From Achromobacter sp. Bel (GTDB lineage Bacteria > Pseudomonadota > Gammaproteobacteria > Burkholderiales > Burkholderiaceae_B), in the NCBI RefSeq assembly GCF_012928505.1, contig NZ_JABBJN010000050.1, forward strand, positions 1 to 46,498: a DNA stretch of 46,498 nucleotides, given 5' to 3'. The translations under genes were made by a program, and so were the position numbers. The notes under the pieces were generated by a model that worked only from the letters and a program-made list of their open reading frames with translations, ran no database searches and was not told the origin of the DNA. This document shows positions 8,617 through 18,169 of the stretch, one piece after another; the stretch's first letter is position 1; every line of letters begins with the position of its first letter.

Positions 8617-9477
8617 ATGGAAGACGCCTTGAAGGAATTTAGCGCCTGGGCCCCCAGGCTGATGGATATGGGCATCAATCTGCTTGTTGCCTTGCTGATC
8701 CTGATCGTCGGCTGGTGGGTATCGTCGCTGTTGGGCGGATGGGTCCGCCGCGCTGCCTCGCGCTCCGCCAAGATCGATCCCACCATCGTGCCGATGTTCT
8801 ACAGCACGGTCGTGTGGACGGTGCGCATCTTCACGGTCATTGCCGTCTTGGCGCGGTTCGGCGTGCAAACGGCCAGCCTGATCGCGGTGCTGGGCGCCGC
8901 TGGCCTGGCGGTTGGCTTGGCTTTGCAGGGCACGCTGCAGAACATCGCCGCGGGCATCATGCTGCTGATCCTGCGCCCCATCCGCGCAGGTGAGTACGTG
9001 GCGCTGAGCTCCGGCGCCGATGGCACGGTGGAAGAGGTCGGCCTGTTCCTGACGCGTCTGGTGCAAGTCGACGGCATCCACCTGACGCTGCCCAACAGCA
9101 CGGTCTGGAACGCCACCATCACCAACTACAGCCGCAACAAGACGCGCCGTCTGGATATTCCGGTGCCCGTCCGCTATGGCGACGATCTGGAAGTGGTGCT
9201 GGCCAAGCTGAAAGAGATCGTGGATGCGCGTCCGGACGCCCTGAAGGATCCCGAGCCCCTGGTCAAGGTGTTCGAATACAAGGAAAACGGCGTCATCGTG
9301 AACGTCCGCGTGTGGGCCGAAGCCAGCAACTATTGGGACCTGCGCTGGGGCCTGTACCAGCAGATCCGCACGTCGCTGGAAGCGGCCGGTTTCCAGCCGC
9401 CGATCCCGCTGCGCGAGATCCAGAATCCCAAGAACGCCGGCAAGGCCGAAGTTGCGCCAGGCAGCGCCGCGACCTGA
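8617..9477 (+). CDS. Small-conductance mechanosensitive channel, MscS family
   Basis: A 286-residue inner-membrane channel that opens under osmotic down-shock. Three hydrophobic segments fill residues 15-135. The pore helix reads LGAAGLAVGLALQGTLQN, the Gly/Ala-rich TM3 signature of MscS, and is followed by the beta domain (EYVALSSGADGTVEEVGLFLTRL, then LPNSTVWNATITNYS). Length matches E. coli MscS (286). ATG 8617 is chosen because GGGAGA lies just upstream and because the homology begins there; the longer upstream frame overlaps the previous gene antagonistically. It is a single-gene unit closed by a strong terminator. Confidence 0.95.
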   Translation: MEDALKEFSAWAPRLMDMGINLLVALLILIVGWWVSSLLGGWVRRAASRSAKIDPTIVPMFYSTVVWTVRIFTVIAVLARFGVQTASLIAVLGAAGLAVGLALQGTLQNIAAGIMLLILRPIRAGEYVALSSGADGTVEEVGLFLTRLVQVDGIHLTLPNSTVWNATITNYSRNKTRRLDIPVPVRYGDDLEVVLAKLKEIVDARPDALKDPEPLVKVFEYKENGVIVNVRVWAEASNYWDLRWGLYQQIRTSLEAAGFQPPIPLREIQNPKNAGKAEVAPGSAAT

Positions 9478-9497
9478 TCGGGCAAAACGCTGACCGC

Positions 9498-9527
9498 AAA
9501 AAAGGGTGCCTTGGCACCCTTTTTTTT
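9498..9527. terminator. Bidirectional intrinsic terminator between mscS and iclR
   Basis: A stem formed by GGGTGC and GCACCC with loop CTTG is flanked by six As on the left and eight Ts on the right. It can terminate the plus-strand mscS transcript and, through the A-run, the minus-strand IclR gene. Confidence 0.9.
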
Positions 9528-9537
9528 GCGTTGCGGT

Positions 9538-10299
9538 TCAGGCCTGGAGGGCCAACCGCGCCAGTTCCGCCTTGATCCATCCGGCGATTTCACGTTGGCG
9601 TTGGGCCGGCATGCGGTCGATGATGGCCGTGACGCTCACGGCCAGCAGCGGCGCGCCTTGGGCATCCAGCAGCGCGCAGCCCACGCCCAGCGCGCCGCGT
9701 ACCGCATGGTTGCCCACCACCGAATAGCCGCGTGCCCGCGTGTTTTCGATCAGCCGGTACATTTCCTGCGGCGTCATGCCGCCGTATTCATCCAGCCGTC
9801 CGGAGTTACGCTCGACGATGCCACGCGCGATGTCATCGGGCAGCGCGGCCAGCAGCGCCATGCCGCCCGATCCCACGCCCAGCGGCTGGCGCTTGCCGGC
9901 GTAGGTCGCCAGGATCTGCACCGGATAGCTGCCGATCTCGCGGTGCAGGCTGATGGAGTCGTCGTCGTCTCGCACCACCAGGAAGACGGCGTCGCCCGTA
10001 CGGTCGGCCAGGCGGCGCAGCACAGGCAGCAACTGACGCACCCGCGGATCGCGCGAGCGCGTGTCCGGGTCCACCGCCAGCTGGGCACGGTATTTCTTGG
10101 TGCCCGTCACCGGCAGCACCAGGCCCGCGTCGAGCAGAGCGGCCAGCAGACGGTAAATGGTGGGGCGTTGAATGCCCGTCAGGCGGGCGATATCTGTCAC
10201 GCTGAGGCCGTCGGGCCCTTGGTCGCGTAGAGCGGCCAGAACGGCTAAACCGCGCCGCAACGTGCGTGGGCCTGCGGCCGCGGCATCACTGTCTTGCAT
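9538..10299 (-). CDS. IclR-family transcriptional regulator
   Basis: A 253-residue IclR-type regulator. The N-terminal helix-turn-helix covers LRRGLAVLAALRDQGPDGLS and VTDIARLTGIQRPTIYRLLA, and the GAF-like effector domain carries PLGVGSGGMALLAALPDD and the C-terminal AVSVTAIIDRM. ATG 10299 is preceded by AGAGA; an in-frame ATG at 10350 would add 17 residues lacking similarity. It is divergent from a Bug receptor gene, with 160 bases between that contain a perfect palindrome (10425-10439). It probably represses or activates that receptor gene in response to the receptor's ligand. Its end is shared with the mscS terminator. Confidence 0.93.
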   Translation of the reverse strand: MQDSDAAAAGPRTLRRGLAVLAALRDQGPDGLSVTDIARLTGIQRPTIYRLLAALLDAGLVLPVTGTKKYRAQLAVDPDTRSRDPRVRQLLPVLRRLADRTGDAVFLVVRDDDDSISLHREIGSYPVQILATYAGKRQPLGVGSGGMALLAALPDDIARGIVERNSGRLDEYGGMTPQEMYRLIENTRARGYSVVGNHAVRGALGVGCALLDAQGAPLLAVSVTAIIDRMPAQRQREIAGWIKAELARLALQA

Positions 10300-10424
10300 G
10301 CAAATCTCTGAAAACTGTAGGTTATTGCGGAGCGGCCAAGGGAAAACCATTGTCCGTAGCGTGGACTCTACCTTGATGCACTCGCCGTGTATAGCTCAGA
10401 ATGCATCATCCAATAATTCAAATC

Positions 10425-10439
10425 GTCCATCTAATGGAC
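10425..10439. promoter_or_regulatory. Likely IclR operator (GTCCAT-CTA-ATGGAC)
   Basis: A perfect inverted repeat with six-base arms and a three-base centre lies 20 bases upstream of the Bug receptor start and in the only gap it shares with the divergent IclR gene. IclR regulators commonly bind short palindromes of this size. Its position next to the receptor's ribosome site suggests repression of the receptor gene. Confidence 0.6.
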
Positions 10440-10459
10440 AGTACCTGCACGGAGACATT

Positions 10460-11449
10460 ATGACTACAGGTCAAAAGCCTGGCCTGCGGCGTCTGGCCGC
10501 CGCCCTTCTGGCTACCGCCGCAAGCGCATTCGCCATGGGTTCCGCCCATGCCGCTTATCCCGACAAGCCTGTCCGTATCGTGGTCGGTTTTTCCGCCGGC
10601 GGCACGACGGACGTGATCGCCCGCATCATGGCCAAGGAACTCACCGAGAGCCTGGGCCAATCGTTCGTGGTCGAGAACAAGCCGGGCGCCGGCAGCAACA
10701 TCGCCACCGACCAGGTGCAGCGTGCCGCCCCTGACGGCTACACGCTGCTGTTCGTGGCCGTGACCAGCGCCATCAACCAGACGCTGTACAAGAACGTCAC
10801 ATTCGACCTGACGAAGGACTTCGCACCGGTAGCGCTGGGCGCCAAGGTGCCGAACATCCTGGTCGTGAACCCGCAAGTGCCGGTGAAATCGGTGCAGGAG
10901 CTGGTCGAATATGCCAAGAAGAACCCCGGCAAGCTGGCGTTCGCCTCGTCGGGTAGCGGCACCTCCATTCACATGGCGGGTGAGCTGTTCAAGATGAAAG
11001 CGGGTATCGACGTGCTGCACGTGCCCTACAAGGGCAGTGCGCCGGCCATGACCGACCTGATCGGCGGCCAGGTGCAATTCATGTTCGACAACATGCCTTC
11101 GGCATGGCCGCACGCCCAATCGGGCAAGCTGCGCGCCTTGGCCGTGACCACCAGCGATCGTTCGAAGAGCGCGCCGGACCTGCCCACGATGAAGGAGTCG
11201 GGCTTTGCCGATTTCGACGTGTCGTCGTGGTTCGGCCTGCTGGCGCCCGCCGGCACGCCGCCGGAAGTGATCAACAAGCTGAACGCTGCCATGCAGCAGG
11301 CGCTGGACAAGGCTTCCGTGCAGACCAGCTTCGAGAAGCTGGGCGCCGTGGGCGTGAAGACGACGCCGGCCGAATTCGGCCAGTTCATCAAGTCGGAAGT
11401 GGATGGCTGGGCCCCGGTGATCAAGGCCTCGGGCGCCACGGTGGACTGA
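10460..11449 (+). CDS. Bug-family substrate-binding receptor
   Basis: A 329-residue TctC/Bug periplasmic receptor. The signal peptide (residues 1 to about 31, ending SAHA) leads into AYPDKPVRIVVGFSAGGTTD. Ligand-loop segments PGAGSNIATDQVQRAAPDGY and VLHVPYKGSAPAMTDLIGGQ are intact. The start is ATG 10460, with GGAGA four bases upstream; the frame is open further upstream but lacks family similarity there. It stands alone, divergent from an IclR regulator, and no transporter or enzyme gene adjoins it on the same strand. It is therefore an orphan receptor of unknown ligand, closed by a strong terminator. Confidence 0.93.
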   Translation: MTTGQKPGLRRLAAALLATAASAFAMGSAHAAYPDKPVRIVVGFSAGGTTDVIARIMAKELTESLGQSFVVENKPGAGSNIATDQVQRAAPDGYTLLFVAVTSAINQTLYKNVTFDLTKDFAPVALGAKVPNILVVNPQVPVKSVQELVEYAKKNPGKLAFASSGSGTSIHMAGELFKMKAGIDVLHVPYKGSAPAMTDLIGGQVQFMFDNMPSAWPHAQSGKLRALAVTTSDRSKSAPDLPTMKESGFADFDVSSWFGLLAPAGTPPEVINKLNAAMQQALDKASVQTSFEKLGAVGVKTTPAEFGQFIKSEVDGWAPVIKASGATVD

Positions 11450-11492
11450 TTATCGTATTCCCCGGCAGGCTTGCCGCCGGGGAGGTACCGAA

Positions 11493-11523
11493 GGGACAGG
11501 CTGAGGCCTGTCCCTATTTTTTT
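11493..11523. terminator. Bidirectional terminator between Bug gene and trmJ
   Basis: GGGACAGGC pairs perfectly with GCCTGTCCC across loop TGAG and is followed by TA and seven Ts. The T-run overlaps the last codons of trmJ on the other strand (two Lys AAA codons). A second GC-rich hairpin (CCCCGGC...GCCGGGG) lies just upstream at about 11459-11482. Confidence 0.9.
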
Positions 11524-12305
11524 GCGCCGCCGTTGCGCTTGGCCGTGGCCAGCATCGCCGTGCACACGCCGCGCATCATGTCCACTTCATCGCGGGTCAG
11601 GGCCGGGCGTGAAAACAGATGACGCATGCGCGGCATCAGTTTCTTGGGGTGCGCCGGGTCCAGGAACTGGACGCCGATCAGCGCTTCTTCCCAGTGCGCC
11701 AGGAACGCCTGCACCGCTTCACCGGAGGCGGGTTCCGCGCCACGCGCGGGTTCCTGGGCGGTGGAGGCGGGCAGCAGCGCCGCGCCCTGGTCCACCAGCA
11801 GCGCGTAACGCAGTTCCCAGGCGGCCAATTGCAGGGCCTGGGCGACGTTCAGCGAGCTGTACTCGGGATTGGCGGGGATGTGGCAGATGCGGTGGCACAA
11901 CGCGATCTGGGCATTGGTCAGTCCGGCGCGCTCGGTGCCCAGCACGATGGCGGCGACGCCTTCGGCTGTCTCGGCCAAGTGCGTGCAGGCCAGGCCGGCC
12001 GCCTGCCGGATGTCGCACGGCGGGGGGCCCAGGTCGCGCACGCGGGCCGTCAGGGCGAAAGCCAGAGTGACGGGAGCCAGCGCGGCTTCCAGCGACGGAT
12101 AGATGCGTGCGTTTTCCAGGACGTCCAGCGCGCCGCTGGCGAGCGCCACGGCCTCTGGCTGGCTTGTTACATCTGGGAATTTAGGCTCGACCAGCACCAA
12201 TTCCGAGAAGCCCATTGTCTTGATTGCACGGGCTGCGGAACCGACGTTTCCGGGGTGGCTGGGGTTCACCATAACGAAGCGAACACGTGAAAATGCTTGA
12301 GTCAT
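11514..12305 (-). CDS. trmJ: tRNA (cytidine/uridine-2'-O-)-methyltransferase TrmJ
   Basis: A 263-residue SPOUT-class methyltransferase that methylates the 2'-hydroxyl of nucleotide 32 in tRNA anticodon loops using SAM. Motif 1 is FVMVNPSHPGNVGSAARAIK, motif 2 is AAIVLGTERAGLTN, and motif 3, forming the SAM-binding knot, is ICHIPANPEYSSLNVAQAL. The C-terminal extension (after residue 165) is as expected for TrmJ. It starts at ATG 12305 and is divergent from suhB, with 131 bases between, as is common in Bordetella relatives. The stop lies in the shared terminator. Confidence 0.93.
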   Translation of the reverse strand: MTQAFSRVRFVMVNPSHPGNVGSAARAIKTMGFSELVLVEPKFPDVTSQPEAVALASGALDVLENARIYPSLEAALAPVTLAFALTARVRDLGPPPCDIRQAAGLACTHLAETAEGVAAIVLGTERAGLTNAQIALCHRICHIPANPEYSSLNVAQALQLAAWELRYALLVDQGAALLPASTAQEPARGAEPASGEAVQAFLAHWEEALIGVQFLDPAHPKKLMPRMRHLFSRPALTRDEVDMMRGVCTAMLATAKRNGGAKK

Positions 12306-12436
12306 TTAAAATGGCACGTTTGGCTGAGTGCCTTCCTGGTTTTTTGGGTCGATTTCCCCGGTGGGGGCGACGACGGACCCGGGGGGCGGCAAGTGGCCTA
12401 CCATCACGCGAACCCACCGCATACGTACGGAATTTT

Positions 12437-13222
12437 ATGCACCCGATGCTCAACATCGCCATCAAGGCGGCCCGGCGTGCCGGCACCATTATCAACCGTG
12501 CCAGCATGGATTTGGAACGACTCAGCGTGGCTCGCAAGGGGCCGCGCGATTATGTCACGGAAGTCGATCGCGCCGCCGAGGAGTCCATCGTCGAAACGCT
12601 GCATGCCGCTTACCCGGACCATGCCGTGCTGGGCGAGGAATTCGGGCTGCAAGGTCCCGACCAGGCCGAGTTCCAGTGGATCATCGATCCCCTGGACGGC
12701 ACGACGAACTTCATCCACGGCCTGCCCAACTACGCCGTGTCGATCGCGCTGACCCAGCGCGGCCAGGTCACGCAAGCGGTCATCTATGACCCGTCGCGCA
12801 ATGAACTGTTCACGGCCAGCCGTGGCAGCGGCACCTTCCTGAACGATCGCCGCGTGCGCGTCTCCGGCCGCACCCGCTACCACGAGGCGCTGCTCGGCGC
12901 CCACTGGCCCAGCGCTGGCGATCCCGAACAGGGCTCGCAGCGCTTTCGCCAAATGGCCGAAGGCGCGACGGGCGTGCGCCGCCTGGGCGCCACCGTGCTG
13001 GATCTGGCCTACGTGGCCTGCGGCCGCCTGGACGGTTTCTGCGGGGTGGGCCTGAAGCCCTGGGACGTGGCTGCCGGCAGCCTGATGGTCCTGGAAGCCG
13101 GCGGCCTGATCGCCGACTTCGACGGTGAACAAGGCTGGATGGACAGCGGCAACGTTCTGGCCGCCAGCCCGAAGATCTTCACGCAAATGTTGACGTCGCT
13201 GAACCCGCCGTCGGCCGCCTGA
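12437..13222 (+). CDS. suhB: Inositol-1-monophosphatase family protein SuhB
   Basis: A 261-residue Mg-dependent phosphatase of the inositol monophosphatase family, cytoplasmic. Metal-binding motifs are GEEFG (66-70) and DPLDGTTNF (84-92), and the C-terminal motif is LKPWDVAAGSLMVLEAGG. In E. coli SuhB also assists ribosomal RNA transcription antitermination; whether this one does cannot be told from sequence. The start is ATG 12437 (MHPMLNIAIKAARRAG), the standard family N-terminus; a longer frame from 12287 has no family similarity in its first 50 residues. It is divergent from trmJ and followed by an intrinsic terminator. Confidence 0.93.
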   Translation: MHPMLNIAIKAARRAGTIINRASMDLERLSVARKGPRDYVTEVDRAAEESIVETLHAAYPDHAVLGEEFGLQGPDQAEFQWIIDPLDGTTNFIHGLPNYAVSIALTQRGQVTQAVIYDPSRNELFTASRGSGTFLNDRRVRVSGRTRYHEALLGAHWPSAGDPEQGSQRFRQMAEGATGVRRLGATVLDLAYVACGRLDGFCGVGLKPWDVAAGSLMVLEAGGLIADFDGEQGWMDSGNVLAASPKIFTQMLTSLNPPSAA

Positions 13223-13247
13223 TCCCGACGCGGATCAAGCAGTACGG

Positions 13248-13275
13248 AAACCGGCCTTCGGGCCGGTTTTTTTTT
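13248..13275 (+). terminator. Intrinsic terminator of suhB
   Basis: CCGGCC, loop TTCG, GGCCGG, with AAA before and nine Ts after. The stable TTCG tetraloop stem and long T-run make a textbook terminator. Confidence 0.93.
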
Positions 13276-13377
13276 AAGGCGCGCCACTGCCCATCAGGCA
13301 TACGGACGAGGCGTGTCACCGGCGTGTCACGGCATTTCCATGTACGATTACCGGTCGTGTAACTTCTGGAGCTCCTG

Positions 13378-14964
13378 ATGGAGTGGCTGCTAGACCCCGC
13401 TGCGTGGGTCGGCTTGCTTACCCTGGTCGTCCTTGAGATCGTCCTGGGCATTGATAACCTGATTTTCATCGCCATCCTGGCGGACAAATTGCCCCCCGCG
13501 CAGCGCGACCGCGCGCGCATCATGGGGTTGAGCCTGGCCCTCATCATGCGGCTAGGCCTCCTGTCCGTCATGTCGTGGCTGGTCACCTTGACCACCCCCT
13601 TGTTCTCCGTCGGTCCGCTGTCCCCCTCGGGGCGCGACCTGATCCTGATGGTGGGCGGCCTGTTCCTGCTCTTCAAGGGCACGATGGAACTGCACGAACG
13701 CCTGGAAGGCGGGCAGCACGCCGCCTCGTCCGGGCCGCGCGTGTACGCCAGCTTCTGGGTCATCGTGACGCAGATCGTGGTGCTGGACGCCGTGTTCTCG
13801 CTGGACTCCGTGATCACCGCCGTGGGCATGGTGGACCACCTGGCCATCATGATGATCGCCGTCATCATCGCCATCGGCATCATGCTGCTGGCCTCCAAGC
13901 CCCTGACGCGCTTCGTCAACGCGCACCCGACCGTGGTGGTCCTGTGCCTGGGCTTCCTGTTGATGATCGGTTTTTCGCTGCTGGCCGAGGCCTTCGGCTT
14001 CAAGGTGCCCAAGGGCTACCTGTACGCCGCCATCGGCTTCTCGGTGGCCATCGAAGCGCTTAACCAGGTGGCGCGCCGCAACCTGCTGAAGCTGGACGCC
14101 CGTCGCCCGATGCGCGAACGCACCGCGTCGGCCGTGCTGCGCATGCTGGGCAAGCGCCCGCCCGCCAGCGACGAGCCCGACCTGCCCAACGCGGACGGTC
14201 CGGCCATGCCGGCCTTCGGCGTCGAAGAGCGCAACATGGTCAGCGGGGTCCTGACCTTGGCCGAACGGTCCATCCGGTCGATCATGACGCCGCGCACGGA
14301 CGTGTCCTGGGTCAATATTGACGACGATCCCGAACTGATCCGCCGCCAATTGACCGAAGCGCCGCACAGCTTCTTCCCCGTCTGCCGCGGCTCGCTGGAC
14401 GAGGTGCTGGGCATCGCCCGCGCCAAAGACCTGGTGGCAGACCTGATCACCGAAGGGCGGGTGCGCCGCAACCGCCTGCGCGACCCTATCATCGTGCACG
14501 AGGCCATCGGCATCTTGCGCCTGATGGACACCCTGAAGCGGTCGCGCGGCCAGCTGGTGCTGGTGGCCGACGAATTCGGCGCCATCGAAGGCCTGGTCAC
14601 GCCCATCGACGTCTTCGAGGCCATCGCCGGCGAATTCCCCGACGAGGACGAACTGCCCGACATCGTGGCTGACGGCGACAATACCTGGAAGATCGATGGG
14701 GCGGCCGACCTGCACCATGTCGAACAGGTGCTGGAAACCGAAGGCCTGGTCGACGAAGCCCAGGACTTTTCAACCCTGGCGGGCTATCTGCTGTCGCGCT
14801 TCGGGCACCTGCCCAAGCCGGGCGATGTCTGCGAATACGAAATCCATCACCAGCACTTCCGCTTCGAGGTCCTGGAAATGGACGGCCGCCGGATCGCGCT
14901 GGTGCGCGTCGAGAAGCGGCCCCAGGAAATGCTCTCCGATGAAGCATCGCTTGCCAACGATTAA
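13378..14964 (+). CDS. TerC-family integral membrane protein with CBS pair and CorC/HlyC domain
   Basis: A 528-residue inner-membrane protein. Residues 1-230 are a TerC domain with about seven hydrophobic helices and the acidic membrane motifs [18 protein letters not shown] and [19 protein letters not shown] pair (about 300-420, beginning [19 protein letters not shown]) and a C-terminal CorC/HlyC domain follow. This is the architecture of E. coli YoaE and YegH. TerC proteins are implicated in metal (Mn) export during membrane protein maturation, and CBS/CorC domains suggest nucleotide or Mg sensing; the substrate here is inferred only. GGAG lies just upstream of the ATG. The uppP start follows 18 bases after the stop, so they are probably co-transcribed. 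Confidence 0.92.
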   Translation: MEWLLDPAAWVGLLTLVVLEIVLGIDNLIFIAILADKLPPAQRDRARIMGLSLALIMRLGLLSVMSWLVTLTTPLFSVGPLSPSGRDLILMVGGLFLLFKGTMELHERLEGGQHAASSGPRVYASFWVIVTQIVVLDAVFSLDSVITAVGMVDHLAIMMIAVIIAIGIMLLASKPLTRFVNAHPTVVVLCLGFLLMIGFSLLAEAFGFKVPKGYLYAAIGFSVAIEALNQVARRNLLKLDARRPMRERTASAVLRMLGKRPPASDEPDLPNADGPAMPAFGVEERNMVSGVLTLAERSIRSIMTPRTDVSWVNIDDDPELIRRQLTEAPHSFFPVCRGSLDEVLGIARAKDLVADLITEGRVRRNRLRDPIIVHEAIGILRLMDTLKRSRGQLVLVADEFGAIEGLVTPIDVFEAIAGEFPDEDELPDIVADGDNTWKIDGAADLHHVEQVLETEGLVDEAQDFSTLAGYLLSRFGHLPKPGDVCEYEIHHQHFRFEVLEMDGRRIALVRVEKRPQEMLSDEASLAND

Positions 14965-14982
14965 CCGGAAACCCTACCTATC

Positions 14983-15846
14983 GTGACTGAAAACGCGCTC
15001 TATCTGATCAAGGCATTCATCCTTGGCATCCTTGAAGGCCTGACGGAATTCATTCCGGTATCCAGTACGGGCCACCTTATCCTGGTGGGCGACTGGATCA
15101 ATTTCCAGTCCGGCGACGGCAAGGTATTCGAGGTGGTGATCCAGCTGGGTTCCATCCTGGCCGTGATGTGGGTATTCCGCGCGCGGTTGCTCCAGCTGAT
15201 CCGCGGCGCGCTGACGGGGGTGCCCAGCGAGGTGGCCTTCGCCCGCAACCTGATCATCGCCTTCCTGCCGGCCGCCGTCATCGGCGCGATCTTCATCAAG
15301 GCGATCAAGTCGGTGTTCTACCACCCGGGCGTGGTGGTGGTGACGCTGGTGGTGGGCGGCCTGATCATGCTGTACGTCGAACGCAAGACGCACCACACGC
15401 CAGGCGATGTGCCGGGGGCGGCCGACGACACGGCGTCCGACGAGCGCGCCTCGGCGCACACGCTGGAACAGATCACCTGGAAGCAGGCGCTGGGCGTGGG
15501 CGTGGCGCAGTGCTTCGCCATGATCCCGGGCACCTCGCGTTCGGGCGCCACCATCATCGGTGGCATGATTGCCGGCATTCAGCGCAAGACGGCCACCGAG
15601 TTCTCGTTCTTCCTGGCCATGCCCACGATGCTGGGCGCGGCCGTCTTCGACATGTACAAGAACTTCGGCGTGCTGACGCAGCACGACCTCTCCGGCATCG
15701 CCGTGGGTTTCATCGCCGCCTTCCTGAGCGCGATGGTGGTGGTGCGCGCCGTGCTGCGCTTCGTGGCCAACCACACCTACCGCGTGTTCGCCTGGTACCG
15801 CATCGTGTTCGGTGCGGTGGTGGCGGCCTGGATCTTCACCCGTTAA
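14983..15846 (+). CDS. uppP: Undecaprenyl-diphosphatase UppP (BacA)
   Basis: A 287-residue polytopic membrane enzyme that dephosphorylates undecaprenyl pyrophosphate to recycle the lipid carrier for peptidoglycan and surface polysaccharides; raised dosage gives bacitracin resistance. The signature [19 protein letters not shown] is near the N-terminus and the second catalytic motif is [16 protein letters not shown]. About eight hydrophobic segments are visible. The start is GTG at 14983 ([12 protein letters not shown]). It is 18 bases after the TerC gene and ends at a strong bidirectional terminator. Confidence 0.96.
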   Translation: MTENALYLIKAFILGILEGLTEFIPVSSTGHLILVGDWINFQSGDGKVFEVVIQLGSILAVMWVFRARLLQLIRGALTGVPSEVAFARNLIIAFLPAAVIGAIFIKAIKSVFYHPGVVVVTLVVGGLIMLYVERKTHHTPGDVPGAADDTASDERASAHTLEQITWKQALGVGVAQCFAMIPGTSRSGATIIGGMIAGIQRKTATEFSFFLAMPTMLGAAVFDMYKNFGVLTQHDLSGIAVGFIAAFLSAMVVVRAVLRFVANHTYRVFAWYRIVFGAVVAAWIFTR

Positions 15847-15866
15847 GCCGCTCGGCGACGGGATGC

Positions 15867-15899
15867 AAAAAGGGCCTCGCGATGTGCGAGGCCCTTTTT
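15867..15899. terminator. Bidirectional terminator between uppP and lpxH
   Basis: AAAAAGGGCCTCGC pairs with GCGAGGCCCTTTTT over the loop GATGT: a 14-base stem with A-run and T-run, able to end both convergent transcripts. Confidence 0.93.
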
Positions 15900-15929
15900 C
15901 CTGGTGCGCATTTGCGGTGGCGCGGAGGG

Positions 15930-16703
15930 TTACGCTTCTGTTTCCAGATCGTAGAACTCCAGGCCGTCGCGGTCGATGACCAGCCAGCCGCCGCGGGCGG
16001 GCGACACGTGGTCGCAGTCCCAGTCGGGCAGCACCCAGCGCTCGCGCTTCTTTCCGTCCACTTCCAGCACATGGCGGGCAGGGCGGTGCGTGTGGCCATG
16101 CACCAGCACGCGCACGTCCGTCTCGCGGAAGATGGCCTCGACGGCGCCGCCGTTGACGTCCATGATTTCCATGGACTTCGTCTGGTTGGCCGCCTGGCTT
16201 TCGCCACGGGCCTGTTGCGCCATCGCCAGGCGTTCAGGAATGGTCTTGCCCAGGAACTCGGCCTGCCAACGCGGATCGCGGACCATCTTGCGGAACTGCT
16301 GGTACGCGGCGTCGTCCGTACAGAACTCGTCGCCGTGGGTCAGCAGCACCTGGCCGAAATCCGTTTCCAGCAGGGCGGGTTCGGGCAGCAGCTTGGCGCC
16401 CACGGCGTTGGCCAGTTCTTCCCCGATCAGGAAGTCGCGGTTGCCGCGGCCCAGCCACACCGGGATGCGTCCGGCGGTTTCCCGCAGCGCCGCCAGCACC
16501 GTGGCCAGCCACGGCGGTGCGGCGCGGATCACGTCGTCGCCGATCCAGGCATCGAAGATGTCGCCCGGCAGCAGCAGGGCGGCAGCGTCTTCTTGCGCGG
16601 CTTGCAGAAAGGCCTGGAAGGCCTCCGAGGTGGCCGGCGTGGCCGGCCCCAGGTGCAAGTCGGACGCCAGCCAGATCGGGCCGGACAAGGCAATCTTATT
16701 CAA
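15930..16703 (-). CDS. lpxH: UDP-2,3-diacylglucosamine diphosphatase LpxH
   Basis: A 257-residue calcineurin-like phosphoesterase that hydrolyses UDP-2,3-diacylglucosamine to lipid X in lipid A synthesis, at the inner membrane's cytoplasmic face. The metal-site motifs are in order: SDLHLG (14-19), [30 protein letters not shown] and HGHTHRP. The E. coli enzyme is 240 residues, so length is normal. Its ATG overlaps the end of the PPIase gene by eight bases, placing it third in a TPR-PPIase-lpxH operon, an order also seen in other Bordetella relatives. A bidirectional terminator lies downstream. Confidence 0.95.
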   Translation of the reverse strand: MNKIALSGPIWLASDLHLGPATPATSEAFQAFLQAAQEDAAALLLPGDIFDAWIGDDVIRAAPPWLATVLAALRETAGRIPVWLGRGNRDFLIGEELANAVGAKLLPEPALLETDFGQVLLTHGDEFCTDDAAYQQFRKMVRDPRWQAEFLGKTIPERLAMAQQARGESQAANQTKSMEIMDVNGGAVEAIFRETDVRVLVHGHTHRPARHVLEVDGKKRERWVLPDWDCDHVSPARGGWLVIDRDGLEFYDLETEA

Positions 16704-17343
16704 GAATTTCGGCCTTCTCGATGATCACGTCTTCGTTCGGCACGTTCTGGTGGAAGCCCTTGTTGCCGGTCTTCACGCCCTTGATCTTCTCGACCACGTC
16801 CGTGCCTTCGGTGATGGTGCCGAAGACGGCGTAGCCCCAGCCGTTCGGCGTGGGCGACGTGAAGTTCAGGAAGTCGTTGTTCGACACGTTGATGAAGAAC
16901 TGGGCAGTTGCCGAGTGCGGGTCGCTGGTGCGGGCCATCGCCAGGGTGTACTTGTCGTTCTTCAGGCCATTGTTGGCTTCGTTCTCGATCGGGGCATGGG
17001 TCTGCTTCTGCTTCATGCCGGGTTCGAAACCGCCGCCCTGGATCATGAAGCCGTCGATCACGCGATGGAACACGGTGCCGTTGTAGAAACCTTCCTTGAC
17101 GTAGGTCAGGAAGTTTTCGACGGTCTTGGGCGCCTTGGCGGCGTCCAGGGTGATGACCATGTCGCCTTGGTTCGTGACGAGCTTGACGCGGGGATTGGTG
17201 CTCATGGCTTTTGTGCCTTCAGAAGTGGAGGTGGAAGAAGTGGCCGCGGGGGCGGCGCTGACGAGGGCTGGGGCAAATGCGGCCAGCGCGAACGAGCACG
17301 CCGTCAGGCGCAGCAGGTGGAAGGGGGAGTAACGGGACATCAT
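16696..17343 (-). CDS. Cyclophilin-type peptidyl-prolyl isomerase
   Basis: A 215-residue cyclophilin that isomerises Xaa-Pro bonds. The catalytic core begins at about residue 50 with [20 protein letters not shown] and carries [33 protein letters not shown] and [14 protein letters not shown]. The N-terminus from ATG 17343 is a signal peptide ([20 protein letters not shown]...VSA), and this ATG overlaps the TPR gene stop by four bases (ATGA), favouring an exported form. An internal Met at 17205 ([10 protein letters not shown]) starts exactly where cytoplasmic PpiB proteins start, so a cytoplasmic form is also possible. It is cotranscribed with the upstream TPR gene and with lpxH. Confidence 0.92.
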   Translation of the reverse strand: MMSRYSPFHLLRLTACSFALAAFAPALVSAAPAATSSTSTSEGTKAMSTNPRVKLVTNQGDMVITLDAAKAPKTVENFLTYVKEGFYNGTVFHRVIDGFMIQGGGFEPGMKQKQTHAPIENEANNGLKNDKYTLAMARTSDPHSATAQFFINVSNNDFLNFTSPTPNGWGYAVFGTITEGTDVVEKIKGVKTGNKGFHQNVPNEDVIIEKAEILE

Positions 17344-18023
17344 TTGCCTTGTTTATCCTTCAGCATGGTTTCGACTTCGCGGGCTTTGTCCTGCATGCCG
17401 GGCACGCCGTCGCGGGCGGCCTTTTTGTAGGTTTGCAGGGCCTGCAGCAGTTGCAGGTCGCCCAGATTGGCCCGGGCGGCCGCATAGCCGGGGTCGGCGC
17501 GCAATGCCATTTGCAGGGCATCTTGCGCTTTTTCAAGTTCACCGCGGCTGGCATATAGAGCCGCCAGGTTGTTCCAAGGTTCCGGAAGCTCCGGGAAACG
17601 CGTGGTCATGTCGGTGTAGATGTCGATCGCCTCGCTGGTGCGGTTCAAGGCGGCCAGGGCGCGCGCGTGCTGGAACATCAGCTGCACGTCGGTGCCGCGC
17701 TGGTTCTTGACCTCTTCCTCGCGCTTTTCGATCAATGCCAGGGCTTCGTTCACGTCGCCGCGATTCAGCAGCATTTCGATGCGCGTGGTGACCTGCGAGG
17801 GGGAGGGCGCAAGCCGTGTATCGACGCTGGGCTTGGCGGCTTCCAGCAGCTTGGCCAGGCCGTCCCAGCCGCCTTCGGGCGGAATCGGATCCAGCGTGGT
17901 GCGAGTGGCGTTGGGATTGGTACCCCCGCCGCCGGCCATCGACTGGGCAAGAGCGGTTCCAACCGGCGCGCCGGCAACAGCCAGGGCGAGCAGGGCGACA
18001 CAAAAACGCGGCTTGATAGTCAC
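17340..18023 (-). CDS. Exported tetratricopeptide-repeat protein
   Basis: A 227-residue secreted protein starting at GTG 18023 ([18 protein letters not shown]...ALAQ), whose signal peptide decides the start; the open frame extends upstream to 18329 but that part has no ATG giving a signal peptide. Two or three TPR units cover about residues 80-200, for example [20 protein letters not shown] and [23 protein letters not shown] proteins bind partner proteins, here presumably in the periplasm. Its stop overlaps the ATG of the PPIase gene (ATGA), so the two are likely made together and may form a periplasmic folding pair; that is inference. Confidence 0.85.
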   Translation of the reverse strand: MTIKPRFCVALLALAVAGAPVGTALAQSMAGGGGTNPNATRTTLDPIPPEGGWDGLAKLLEAAKPSVDTRLAPSPSQVTTRIEMLLNRGDVNEALALIEKREEEVKNQRGTDVQLMFQHARALAALNRTSEAIDIYTDMTTRFPELPEPWNNLAALYASRGELEKAQDALQMALRADPGYAAARANLGDLQLLQALQTYKKAARDGVPGMQDKAREVETMLKDKQGK

Positions 18024-18169
18024 GTGGGTATCCGTTAAAAGTCGTGGCCGGCCCGCACTTACGCGCGCGACCGGGCCGCTTGCTATACTTGACGACCGCC
18101 ATTTTAGCCCCGGTTGAGTTTTTGGCTCGACATTGGGTGTGTGGCCAGGGTCTGGGACCCGCAGGGTGG

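Noticed and set aside
15168..16724. A 518-codon plus-strand frame spanning the end of uppP and the whole of lpxH
   Set aside because: It crosses a strong bidirectional terminator and overlaps two well-supported genes in wrong frames.
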